Shown in pieces: positions 20,225 through 30,751 of a stretch of DNA of 64,000 bases. The translations under genes were made by a program, and so were the position numbers. This DNA comes from Timema cristinae (taxonomy: Eukaryota > Arthropoda > Insecta > Phasmatodea > Timematidae). The notes beneath the pieces were generated by a model. It ran no database searches. It was not told the DNA's origin and worked only from the letters and a program-made list of their open reading frames with translations. The stretch spans positions 72,179,941 to 72,243,940 of the forward strand of contig JBCFYV010011172.1 of NCBI GenBank assembly GCA_039000515.1, written 5' to 3'. How positions within the stretch are numbered: position 1 is the stretch's first letter; every line of letters begins with the position of its first letter.

Positions 20225-22995
20225 GAAGGAAGGCTGGACATTATAATGGTGATTTAATAATGGAAGTAATAATAAGAGTTGGTTTGTCTAATAGTGGTAT
20301 CTGGGAAGCCGCCAATGAGTGCAGTAGTTGTCTATAATAAGCATCTATCGATCACAAGGGCTAGGAGAGCGGATGGAATAAAAGGAGGATATCGTGCCTA
20401 CAAGAGGGGAGAGAAATTGGAGGAGATAATTGCGGCAAGAAAACTTATAGTAGCGAACCTACCAGGGAATCCACCAACAGACCAAGGGAGAGCTGGGGCG
20501 AGTTCTAACATAGACGTGACATTTCAAAATCAAGAAGTTGGGGAAATGTTTGCCAACTGGAAAGTGCTGTACGGAGTGAAAATCACTGACCATAATTTGA
20601 ATCACCTTTGAAATAGAAGGTAGAAGACAAGATCAGATAGACATGGCAAAAAGGATAAGATACAACATAAGGAAGGAAACTGGGACAGGCTAAGGGATCT
20701 GCTGGTGCTGCCACCGGAAATGTCAATATCGCTGCCAAGGAGCTTATCAAGTTAATTCAAAGAGCTATAAGGGCATCCATTCCATTGGTGATAGATACAT
20801 TGAATATAAACAATCGACTATAGAACTAACAACTTGGTAGACTCCGAAATGAGATGAGGGTAGCACGAAGGAGATATCAGAGGTCTATAGATCTTGTTAG
20901 TCTGGACTGTTCCTCAATCGGTACTGACGGAAAAAATAAGAGTTTGAATCCAGCTTGGTGACGGTGAAGAGAGAAAGTTGGGAGCGGTATGTGCAGGAGG
21001 AATTGAGAAGTAACACATGGGGAATAATGTTCCAGATAGCTACAGGAAAGGTTAGGCCCCTAACAATTATCTCAATACTAAGGAAGCCAGTGGGAGGTTT
21101 ATATCAAACTGGGAAGAATCAGCGAGGCTGCTGATAGACACTCTACTTCCAGACGAAGACAACGAAGGACAAGTGATAGCTACACAGGATATGACGAGTA
21201 GTTATGACAATTATGAAGTGGCAGATCCAGTAACCCAGAATGAGGTAATAAGACTTGTGGCTGAAATGAAAAAGAAGAATGCACTTAGACCAGATGGGAT
21301 CAGGGTAGAGGTCCTTCAACAGATCAGCGAGCAGGTAGTGCCCTTATTAGATTGATGAATGAGTGCATGGCTCAGGGCCACGTACCAAAGTGAGGTAGTT
21401 ATCGTGAGTAAGGGAGAGGATAAGGATCCTCAACTCCCAAAATCGTACAAACCGATATGTCTCTTAAATGTATGCGGAAAATTGCAAGAATATATCCTGT
21501 GCAAAAACATAGAGAGGCTGTGGGGCTGCATCAACAACAGTACGATTTCAGGAGGGGCAGGTATACAGGAGGACGTTATCTGTGAGGCTATGAGCCTGGT
21601 AGATAAGGCTAGAGATAAATACGTAATGGGGATATTCGTGGACATTTCAGGAGCGTTTGACAACTTGTGGTGGCCGGCACTATTCGAGAGGCTGAGATAA
21701 ATTAAATGTCCGGGGAACCTTTATAGGAGTCTTATGGACTAATGTAGGGGAAGATACGTGAACCTGAGATGTCCAAGAATGACAATAAACAAAAAACTTA
21801 TGAAAGGATGTAACCAGGGGTCGGTCTGTGGGTCAATCTTTTGGGATGTAGCACTCGAACCTGGTTTAGTGGAAATTGAGTCACTCCCTGAAATGGCAGG
21901 GGTGGTTGCCTTTGCGGACGATATACTCATAATAGTTGAAGCAACATCTAGAAGAGAAAAAGAAGTCAAGAGTGACTCAGTTCTCACTGGGCTGAACTCT
22001 TGGTATAAAAAGATAAAACTTAGTTTAGCTTCTGCAAAGACAACTTACGTGCTATTCAGGGGAGTACTCAAGAGAAACCCGAGGGTTAAAATTGATGGAC
22101 AGACGATAAGACGAAGCAAGGATACCAGATACCTGCTCTTGATGCTGGATGAGAAGCGTGACTTCATGATGCACGTGGAAAAGCTTTGAGAGCGATGAAT
22201 AAGATAACAGCATAGGGCAGGGCGGATTTAAACTGTCTATGAGGCTGATCAGATTGTATCACCAGGCTAAGTTGGTCTCCATTGTAGGTTATGGAGCTGG
22301 TACGTGGGCTCGTTGGCTCAGACAGGTAAGAATCAGAAGCCTCCAAGAGAGTGTACTTTTGAGGCTATCTGGAGCGTACAAGACTGTTGCCACAGGTGCT
22401 TTGTGTGTAGTCTTGGGTATCTGGCCCTTGGACTTAGAGGTGAGGAGGAGAGCGGCATTGTATTGGATAAGGAAGGGGAAAATGGAGAAAGTGGCTAATC
22501 TCACAAGAGCAGGGATAACAACGGGACTTCAGGTCAGGAAATATCTGTAAGAGGATTGGCAAGACGAGTGGGAGCGGAGCAAAACAGGTAGAAGAACTCA
22601 TAAGATATTTCCAAGCGTTGCTTAACGGTTGGGAATGGAATACCTGCAGCCCTCTCCAGGTTTGGTACATTTTATTTCTGGGCATGGTCCATATAAGGCC
22701 GCTCTCTTCGCTAGACGACTGATGGATACAGGAGTTTGCGATTGTGGTAGGAGGTGACGCCGAAACACGTCGTGCTGGAGTGTATTGAGATGTTGGAAGA
22801 TAGAATGAACCTACAGATACCGTTGCAAGCGAGCACAGTTTATCACATACTGCATGACCTGGACCGAGATGGAGTCTCCTGGATGCAATCACGGATAATG
22901 TGTCCAAAAATGATTTAAAGTATTTAACATAATAATAATAATTAATAATAGTAGTAATAGTAATTGTTGTAAAGCTACTAATATTAAATCAGGAA
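20225..22995 (+). mobile_element. R1-like non-LTR retrotransposon, decayed
   Basis: Pieces of one LINE polyprotein follow each other in different frames. A C-terminal endonuclease part (20280-20610) contains SSNIDVTF and the HNL remnant of an SDHN-type motif. Reverse transcriptase pieces (21170-22190) include SYKPICLLNVCGKLQE, VDISGAFDNLWW and the catalytic FADDILII. The C-terminal part contains RRAALYWIRKGKMEKV, then CDCG and, in a shifted frame, TPKHVVLEC, matching the usual CCHC finger. The order and motifs fit the R1 clade. Several stops and frameshifts, for example at 21357 and 22188, and loss of the start of the endonuclease show it is dead. An ATA/GTA-rich run near 22930-22975 may be its 3' tail. 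It fills the loop between the two inverted arms. Confidence 0.9.
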
Positions 22996-23013
22996 AAATA
23001 AATGTAGGAACGA

Positions 23014-23464
23014 AATGACGGGCCGGTCTTTCTGACAATCTTCAGTTTATCAAAAATCTGGCGCACGGGAAGAGCTCATAACTAAACACATCGAATTGAA
23101 AAGTATTGGTGTTAGAGGAATGAATCTTGAATCAAAATAAAATGCAGTTCACAATGATCATTTCCTACACTTATACCACTCATCTATCTTAATTAGGAAA
23201 AACTTTTACAGAGTGAAAATGTGTCTGCACTAAAAACCTCATTGTAGTTCTTTCATTAGAAAACAATTTTTTCAAAGCAAACCAATTGGAATATGGGAAT
23301 TTTAATAATATCCTCATGTCTTTATGTTTTAAGATTTTCGAGTATTTGATTGCGGCAAATGTGATGCCACTCATATTTTCCTTGCAAGAACTTAAAAATG
23401 TGGCCATCTTGCACACTCGAGTTGTGAATTCAAATATTGTCTTCAATTTGCACAGTGCCTATAG
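23014..23464 (-). repeat. Right arm of the long inverted repeat
   Basis: Reverse-complement partner of 19690-20194, starting AATGACG and ending GCCTATAG. It contains GAAGAGCTCATAACTAA, TCATTAGAAAACAATTTTTT and GATTTTCGAGTATTTGA. It is about 50 bp shorter than its partner, which carries extra sequence near 19810-19870. No clear target-site duplication was seen outside the arms. Confidence 0.9.
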
Positions 23465-24846
23465 TTCCACTTGTGATTGACTGTGCTACATGCTCACTAA
23501 TTTATGTTGCACTATAAGTCTATAACGAGAATGGAGTGTGTTACCAATATCCAAACCATTCTTCTTTCTCCCCACCACCCACCCATATTCAGAATATGGA
23601 GTTTCAATCTTTCCCAAGTAATAAGCTGTGTTAAAGATTTTAACTAGTTGTAAATTAATCTTATGTATGGTTTGTATTCCCAAATTGTGTTCTTGGACAT
23701 TAAATAATATTTTAGATACTTTGTTATAAGTCTTGTAGTTTTCATGATAACATATTTTTGTTTTAAATATTTACTGCTGCTACCTTTTTATACCATTTGT
23801 AAGTGTCTGAACAAAGCATCTTCTTGTGCTCAAACTAAGGACATGTGCCTTGTACTCCCATACTATTAATATATAAGCAGGCAGCACAACTAATTATTTC
23901 TTTTTCATGCTTCATCCAACTGTGTTTTGTTTTATATTCCAACCACTAGTTTCGGCTCAAATGTCAGCTCCGTTGTCTTTATTAAAAAAGGAGAAATGAG
24001 ATGAATAAGCAGCATTAGCACTTGTTCTCTGGTCCTTATACGGCTGTTAGTCAACATTAAAACTTCTAGATATTCCGGTTCCCATTTCATCTGTTTTATT
24101 GACAGGTTCTAAAGGAAGTTTTATCTGAAATAAAGCTTGCTTCATGTTTATGAAGTTTAATTTGCTCTTAAACCAAATATATTTATTTATATTGCATGCA
24201 CAGCCTCTCACTACATAAAACTCAATTACTATCGCAAGGATTTCAGACTCGTGGGCACACAGTATGCACCAACAATTAAGTTTGGTTTTAAAAGAGGTAA
24301 TTTGTTATGTCAAAGGTTCATTTAAATTAGCTTTGCTGCCACTCAGATACAAGAAAATTGTGAAAAGGTTGGGGCATGTCTGGAGTAAAGGTTTGTTAAG
24401 TCTGGAAAATGGCAGGTAGCCATTATAAAATATCTAAAATAGGGCATGTACTTGACTCGCTTCCCTTGTTGGAAGTGGTATGAAATACTAAAATACCTGT
24501 GTTGTGTGACTACTCTAGCAGGCCTGGTATCTTACGCATTGTGAGGCCTAATCACAATCACAATCACGTTTGATGCTGAATTTCCATTTCCAACCTACAT
24601 AGATAAAGCTTTTAAAGAACTAGGGTGGCGCCCTGGCAGCTAAGAAAGTACCAGGACTCGACTACGTAACTTGTTGTAGATAATATTTTCAACCTCGTCA
24701 ATATTTAGAGCACAACATCTACATTTATCATGACCACGGCAAAATCAATAACCTCGAGCCACACATTGCTAAAATTAGCTTGTAAAATATGTGTACTCTG
24801 AAATCATTTTATTATTAATGTAAGTTAATTATTGCTGTGGTGGCAG
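23465..24846. other. Twin intron, no recognised feature
   Basis: AT-rich intron running to the acceptor TGGCAG at 24841-24846. No exon, RNA gene or classified repeat was recognised. Confidence 0.4.
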
Positions 24847-25077
24847 GTCTGCCCCCAGATGTGAGCCAGGTACACCAACCTTTGCTGGTGTGCACTGCGC
24901 ACATCCACTGGGACCCAGAGTTCTGTGACGTGAAGCTTATCCAGACCATGATGCTGTCCAATGAGCTGCGAGGAATCCTAGAGGATGCCAGTCAGAGCTT
25001 CCGACCAGGACACAAACCAGACACCTCGGGCATCCAACTTTTGCTCTGTGGGGACTTTAACTCACTGCCAGACTCAG
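24847..25077 (+). CDS. twin: CCR4-NOT deadenylase (twin/CNOT6), active-site exon
   Basis: This 231-bp exon continues the EEP nuclease domain with 76 whole codons between two split glycine codons. It reads LPPDVSQVHQPLLVCTAHIH, then WDPEFCDVKLIQTMML, and ends LLLCGDFNSLPDS. The Asp and Asn of GDFNSLPDS are the conserved magnesium and substrate ligands equivalent, as I recall, to Asp410 and Asn412 of human CNOT6L. The acceptor is GTGGCAG and the donor GTACGT. Phase 2 entry and phase 1 exit agree with both neighbours. FRPGHK and the surrounding linker match insect twin rather than the shorter vertebrate linker. Confidence 0.98.
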
Positions 25078-25949
25078 GTACGTACCTATCAGGACACGAA
25101 CCATGCACTTCAGGCATCCAGGAGGGTACTTAACCTTACTGCCAGATTACTTTTAATGTTCTATCATTGAGTTTTGGTAATATTAGTAGTAGAATTCAAT
25201 ATTTGGTAAAAAAAAAAAGTAACATGAAAATTAACAATAATATAGACATTATAAATTGAATTAATGAAAAAGTTTGGTAGTAATAATAAGTTGAAATGTC
25301 TTATGAAGATGTATATAATAAATGTTTTTAAGTTTTAACAAACATCTAAAAAGTTTTAAACATATTAAACATTATTAAAATTGAGAACTTTATAGTCAAA
25401 TTTACTTACTAACATTAATATGACAAGATTATTCAAGCATATATGTAATAATTGTCTTGTGTTAAATGGGGGGAAAAAATGTTTATAATAAAAGGTTATT
25501 ATAAAGACATGAAAAATGTTAAATAAAAATTAATTCATTCCTTAACTGTAGTCCCTTGTTCCTTTGATTGCTGCATTAACTGCAACGTATTAATCTTCTA
25601 CATGTTTCGATGCAGCTTCAGTACCATCATCAGGTCTAATGAAAAAAGAAAAACACCAAAATAAATTATGGCTGAACCACATCGTGTTAGCCAATGTGAT
25701 ATAATAACCTGAAAGTTAAATGGAGGTTTATGAGTGTAATATCAAATGTTAAAGATAATGAAATAGCATATTTACCAGAGCAGAAGGTGTGCAGTTGAGT
25801 GTTCCAAGTTATGTGAGAGGAAATTGAGCTGAAATTAAAATTGACGTGTATATATGAAGTGAGGAAAAAACAATCTAGAATGATAGAACTCCAAAGTCAA
25901 AGATGTTATATATCAAAGTTACAATATAGGTAGATAGTCAGTTTTTGGA
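25078..25949. other. Intron with a Penelope/hammerhead-like motif
   Basis: AT-rich intron. The only distinctive item is at 25603-25634 on the minus strand: CTGATGA, a spacer of 18 bases, then GAAAC. That pair is the core of hammerhead ribozymes and also occurs in the terminal regions of Penelope-like retroelements. Stem II is mostly mismatched here, so an active ribozyme is unlikely; an old Penelope-like remnant is the better guess. Confidence 0.3.
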
Positions 25950-26726
25950 ATAGATTGTAGAATGTGTAGTTGTTTTGTGTAAGAGAGATCTGGAGTGTTT
26001 TGAAAATTATTATTATTTAGCACCGCGTCTTACTACCCGTTCAGGTTATACACTTAAGTACTAATTACGCTAATGGATTAGGAATTGGGAAGGTTGAATT
26101 AAAGGAAGTGAACCCGCATTTGCGTGGAGGGAGAGTGGAAAACCATTTAAGAAAAACCACCCCCAGTTAACTCGACCGAGAAGTGAAACTCGATCTCCCC
26201 GTCCTCATCAGTTGGGCTCAACACGACTAGCGCGTTAGCCAATTACGCCACCAAGGCGGGTGTTGTGGAAACATTGCAGAAATTTCATACACTGTCAATC
26301 GGCGATCTCTACGAACAGTTTTCTTGATTTTTTGCACCAACTCATTGGTCAAAATGGAAGGTCTTCCACACCTCTGATCATCATGAACATTCGTTATGCC
26401 TTCATTAAACTCACGACATCACTTATAAACATGTTCGTTTGTTCATGACACCTTCACCATAAACAGTTTTGATCTGTGAAAAAATTTCAGTCGATGTTTT
26501 TCCTTCAGCGAGAAAGAACCTGATGACAGCGTGCACCTCTCACTTGGCAGGATTTCTTATCGACATATTTCACACAAACGGACACTACAAGGCGAGTTTT
26601 CATATTACTGTGCTCGTTGTGTTCAGAAGAACCCCCACCACCACTCAGTCTTGCCAACCTTGTAAAAAAAAATTCTCACAGCACAAGAGGGCAACCAGTA
26701 CTCTTACTTTCTGGATGTGCCTCGTA
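25950..26726 (-). mobile_element. Mariner-family transposon remnant, split by a SINE
   Basis: On the minus strand the right end reads TACGAGGCACATCCAGAAAG, a mariner-type terminus beginning at a TA. About 160 bases inward a broken transposase begins with MSIRNPAK and continues after a stop with EVHAVIRFFLAEGKTSTEIF and, in a shifted frame, NVHDDQRCGRPSILTNELVQ. This is the Mos1-type helix-turn-helix N-terminus. The catalytic DDE part is missing. A group B SINE interrupts the frame, and a few diverged residues (HSRSLLHK) resume beyond it. It has several stops and at least one frameshift. Confidence 0.8.
26007..26260 (-). mobile_element. SINE (group B), antisense, inserted in mariner
   Basis: A near-complete copy. 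The minus strand starts with a tRNA-like head containing TTGGTGGCGTAATTGGC, passes through GGTTTTCCACTCTCCCTCCA and ends in the shared tail GGGTAGTAAGACGCGGTGCTA with ATA repeats. Flanks TGTTTTGAAAA (25996-26006) and TGTTGTGGAAA (26261-26271) are a slightly mutated 11-bp target-site duplication. Confidence 0.88.
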
Positions 26727-26798
26727 TTAGAGTTGTGGCTTTCAAGTGAAAGCTAGCTTTCTATTATACTGCTTATTTCTAATCTATACCAACATAAT

Positions 26799-27636
26799 CA
26801 GTGCTATAACCAGGCAAGGTGCAAAGGGCCTAGGACAAAGGTCCCTGGAATGGAACTGACAACAAAATTTGTCAAGTATAATTATTATACTTATAAATTA
26901 AATCAGGGCAGCCGTTTATTTGGAACAAAATTTGATGAACAGAAGGGGGGGGGGGGACTAGTAGGTAGCCTGAATTTGTTCTGCTTGTTTGGGCCAAATC
27001 ACCACTTAATTGGGGTAGTGAAGATCGTTATTGAACAACAAACTTTATGCTGATGGCATGTATGCTTGAAGCATAGAGATCATGCAGGTAGCAGCAGAGT
27101 CAGATATTGCCAAGATGTCAGGGCTGCATTTAGAAATACGGCCCCCTGGATATGTAAGCTGCAAAGCCCTCCTAACAACCCCCTCTCACCAAAATATATT
27201 GTTATTTGTTAATGAACACAAATAATAATGTTGTCATATTTATTGCTATTATTTACAGTAGGCCTATATCCCCTATAATTATATGGCCATTGTGAAAAAT
27301 TGTTGTGCTCATCTATATCTGGCACGACTTCGCAATTCACACATGAGTGACTCAATTATAAGCAGACATATGGCCATAGTAGACACAATAGAACTCTAAC
27401 AATACACTAGCACTTTATAACAAGCAAGCTTCAGCTATAGATGAGTCTCCATGTGTTGCTTTAGTGAAAATTATGTTAATTTGTGTTGAAGATAAGGGTT
27501 TTGGTTTCACATCCCATGACATCATATCTTGTAAAGGCCGCTGCTGTAAACAATTTGATCTTTTTTAATGTTGCGCCCCCAAAAATCTTGCGCCCTAGTC
27601 ACATACCTAGTTTGCCTTGTGGGTAATGCAGCGCTG
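26799..27636. mobile_element. hAT-like nonautonomous element, 838 bp
   Basis: The left end CAGTGCTATAACCAGGCAAG and the inverted right end CAGCGCTGCATTACCCACAA align with a few changes, and both continue into a conserved CCTAGG/CTAGGGCGC stretch. Such CAG-ended, GGGCC-rich termini are typical of hAT elements. The 8-bp flanks (AACATAAT and GAATAAAT) match poorly, so the target duplication is decayed or the ends are off by a few bases. A run of 13 G lies near 26945. No transposase frame is evident. Confidence 0.6.
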
Positions 27637-28624
27637 GAATAAATGCTGTAGGGTAGTTTGGTTGTTTATCCCTGTGTCTTGATAGTCGAATTTGAATATC
27701 AATTTTTCAAGCCATATACAATTGTTTATTATTACACTAGGTGTATATAACCCAAACCGTTAGTAAGAGGCAGTTCTTAATAAAAATTGCAAACTCTACA
27801 GGTTTTTTTTCACCTACACCATAGTTAAGACCCCTGTTAAGGTGCTATGTAAAGATTTGCTGCTTTCATAAAAAAAATCTCATCTTGATGAGATAAAATG
27901 TTAACTTCATAACATAAGTCATTGTCATGTAATCACAAGCAATACTAAAATTAATATAAGTTAGTTAGAAAGTTTTAATATTGAAAGCTGTATGATTTAT
28001 CACCCATAGTTGGCAAGGAACAAGGGGCAAAACAATTCGCAATTGTTTTGATAAATGTGGTTTCACAACTAATTGTAATTCAGATACAATGAGCTGCACA
28101 GAAAATTAAATGGCTTGGAAACCTCAATAAATCAAATATCGTGAAGCATTTTTAATGAGAGCTTCAATGCCATGACGAAAATGGAGATTGTGAGGAAACG
28201 TTTACTAAACATATTGCAGCAAAACACTCAAAGAGATTCCAGAATACCAGTAAAATGATTATGGTGATATAACTAAGCAAGTGACCAACCAGGATGCCAG
28301 GAAATATATCTCTGAATTGAGATGCTATTTCATGTAGTAAGTCAACTAACGCAGTCTTTTATCAGCATTAGATACTTGCATCGACTTTATTCAGTTGTAG
28401 TCCATAAAAATAAAATACCAGGGTACACTTAATCATTTTTTTCAAAATTTTCATTTCATATATATATATATATACATTTTGTTTGCTTTTACCTTTAGTT
28501 ATTTTAATATAAATATTCATACCTGCAATCTTAAAATATCACATTTCTTTTGTTTTATTCATGCCTTTTGGTCCCCCTTTTTCAGCTCATTAGTTAAAAT
28601 TTTATTTTATACGAAGACATTTGA
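27637..28624. other. Twin intron with SINE tail fragment and TA run
   Basis: At 27738-27785 a decayed SINE tail is visible (GTGTATATAACCCAAACCG, then TTAGTAAGAGGCAGTTCTTA). A short TA microsatellite lies at 28459-28474. No coding signal was seen. Confidence 0.4.
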
Positions 28625-28752
28625 ATTTAAGAGGAAATATACCCACATTTGAATGGAAGGTGGTTTAAAAACTATCTTCATTACACCCAACCATTATTTG
28701 AATTATATTTCTGTCATCAGACACTTATTCTCCCATTGATGCCAATGTACTG
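28625..28752 (-). mobile_element. SINE (group B) fragment abutting a splice acceptor
   Basis: The + strand shows the antisense group B body (GAGGAAATATACCCACATTT, then CACCCAACCATTATTTGAA and TCTCCCATTGATGCCAATG). It matches the copy at 6838-7085 up to TGTACTGT, leaving only about a dozen bases before the exon at 28765. The tract before the splice acceptor therefore lies directly against old SINE sequence. Confidence 0.65.
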
Positions 28753-28764
28753 TTCTGTTTTCAG

Positions 28765-28942
28765 GGGTTATAGAGTTCCTGACATCAGGCCGTGTGCCTG
28801 CTGACCACAAAGACTTCAAAGCCCTGACGTACAAGTCGTCTCTGCAGAAGATCTCTGGCTGCGACAAGGCCAACGAGTTTATCCATTCCTTCAAGCTGGC
28901 CTCGGCGTACAGTGAAGACATTATGCCTTTCACCAACTACAC
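28765..28942 (+). CDS. twin: CCR4-NOT deadenylase (twin/CNOT6), third visible exon
   Basis: This 178-bp exon gives 58 whole codons of the EEP domain, beginning VIEFLTSGRV and ending YSEDIMPFTNY. It covers DHKDFKAL and the FIHSFKLASAY strand region, with the shortened loop characteristic of insect twin compared with the Ser/Gly-rich loop of vertebrate CNOT6. The acceptor is TGTTTTCAG and the donor is GTGAGG. Entry is phase 1 (the glycine codon shared with 25077) and exit phase 2 (the threonine codon completed at 29919). Confidence 0.97.
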
Positions 28943-29918
28943 GTGAGGGAATTTAATTCATATTTATACATTCAGGCCTTAGAGTGAACTCCAAATTACT
29001 CGCACCTCACCTGCCATGTAATTCAATACCTCATTGACCCATGAGAATTTATTTTATTATAACCTAACATGAGAACACTTTGAGAGGGAACAAATAAACC
29101 ATATTATTTACTAATAGCTTGTTTTTGATTATTTTATTATAGTTTATCTCCAATATATATTATCTCTAATAATTCTTGTGTCAAGAATGTGATAGGAAAT
29201 AGTTAAAATAAAGGTTTATTAATATATATATATATATATATATCTCTTTGCAAATAGAACTATGGGAAAATGAAATTTTTTAGTGTGGAAAAACTGTACA
29301 AGTCAGGGTATTTCAAAGCTTAAAAAAGTTTATCAATTGTTGTCTTAATCCTTGGGCAAAAGATGCTTATCTTTACTAGATGACAGGCTATGCTGAAAAC
29401 TTTAAACTTACTAAACAAGTACACTAGATTCTTTTCACAATAGAATTACTGTTGTGACCAACAGACTGCTACAATTGGTCTCTAAAACATGTGTGAAATT
29501 AAAAAGTATTCTAGAATGTTTGAACACTTAATTTCATCAGCCAATTTGCCTCCGAGTTGTATCTTAACCATTAGATGTTCAAAGTCATTTTTATTTTTAA
29601 TTAATCCGTAAAGTTATATTTTTCTGTAGTTAAAACTATTTTTATACAACTAAATGCAGTTATCAAAGGTACCAAATCAACAACGTATTACCTAAGGGTG
29701 TAATGATAGGTTATTTTCAGAGGAGTTGTGGCTTATCTTTGGCTCAGTACAGTGATATTGGACTATTTCTTTCTCATTAGTTAAGAAACTATTTGAATTA
29801 ATAGTACTCAAGCTCTCGCTTTGTTTGTTAGAATACATTTCTGTTGAAACTTATCTTTGTGAAGTGTGACATATTTTAACTATATTTTTTCTATTTACCA
29901 AAATGTATTTCTTTGTAG
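28943..29918. other. Twin intron with TA microsatellite
   Basis: A TA dinucleotide run is at 29219-29242; otherwise no feature is recognised. The intron ends in TTTCTTTGTAG. Confidence 0.5.
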
Positions 29919-30058
29919 GTTTGACTTCAAAGGCATCATAGACTACATCTTCTATGCCAAGTCGAGCATGACCCCACTAGGGCTTCTCGGGCCAGTAGCC
30001 CCGGAGTGGCTCAAAGAGAACAAAATAATTGGCTGTCCACATCCTCACGTTCCTTCAG
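29919..30058 (+). CDS. twin: CCR4-NOT deadenylase (twin/CNOT6), fourth visible exon
   Basis: A 140-bp exon reading FDFKGIIDYIFYAKSSM, then LGLLGPVAPEWL and IIGCPHPHVPS. The Asp of GIIDYIF is the conserved catalytic or metal-binding Asp of EEP nucleases (Asp489 in CNOT6L as I recall). The CPHPHVPS segment leads into the catalytic SDH motif, whose Asp codon is split by the following intron (G at 30058, AT at 30672). Acceptor TTTGTAG and donor GTAATT are canonical. Confidence 0.97.
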
Positions 30059-30671
30059 GTAATTTAATCCCTGGGAATCGATGAGAAAGTTTGACTGAGT
30101 GTATAAGTTAGGATATCAAGATTAAATAGGGATAGGACCTTCAAATTTGTTTTATAGCTCTAATAGCATTTACTGGTGGCTTAGCCCAAGATAACCGTAT
30201 TCCAGATTGACAACCATTAATTTACCAATTTACTAAATGAATGAATTTAATACTTAATCTATTATAACTACAACATTAAGTTACTATTTCACTAATTTTA
30301 ATTTCTTTATCAACTTAAATATTAATTTAATCAAGTAAATCTCTTATATTTAGCATGTTGGAAGAATCAAATCCATATAATTGTGGATTTGACCCACTTC
30401 TTAAAGTAATTTTTCCTGTCATTTTACAGACATATGCCAGATCTTTAAACCCCATCCTTAACAAAAAATGTTTATAGTATGGGATAGTTAGTTACTTTTA
30501 ACCATTAATGGAAATAAAGTGATAATGAAACCTAGCAATTGAGGGAAATCTCCAAATCCTGTTTCATAGAAAAATTACTGAAAATCCAAGATGTTTTATG
30601 TCTATAAAAAAACCTAGTAAGAGTAATATAATTTGCTTTGTTCACTTTGGTAATGTTGGTGGCCCTTTCAG
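30059..30671. other. Last twin intron
   Basis: A 613-bp AT-rich intron ending CCCTTTCAG. No repeat or secondary gene was recognised. Confidence 0.8.
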
Positions 30672-30751
30672 ATCACTTCCCCCTGCTCGTAGAGCTGGAA
30701 ATGACTCCGACGGTGCCTCCTGCCACTAATGGCCTCATCTCACGAAGGTAG
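30672..30751 (+). CDS. twin: CCR4-NOT deadenylase (twin/CNOT6), terminal exon
   Basis: The last coding piece reads HFPLLVELEMTPTVPPATNG and ends LISRR before TAG at 30749-30751. Its His, immediately after the split Asp codon, is the conserved catalytic SDH histidine of EEP nucleases. The C-terminal NGLISRR is nearly the same as the NGLINRR I recall for Drosophila twin, which fixes the stop as the natural end. With the four exons before it, this gives about 258 residues of the C-terminal nuclease half. Confidence 0.97.

Noticed and set aside
26260..26756. Plus-strand frames over the mariner remnant
   Set aside because: They are shadows; the minus strand carries recognisable mariner transposase residues.
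28703..28936. Minus-strand frame opposite the third visible twin exon
   Set aside because: Antisense shadow of a well-supported exon.
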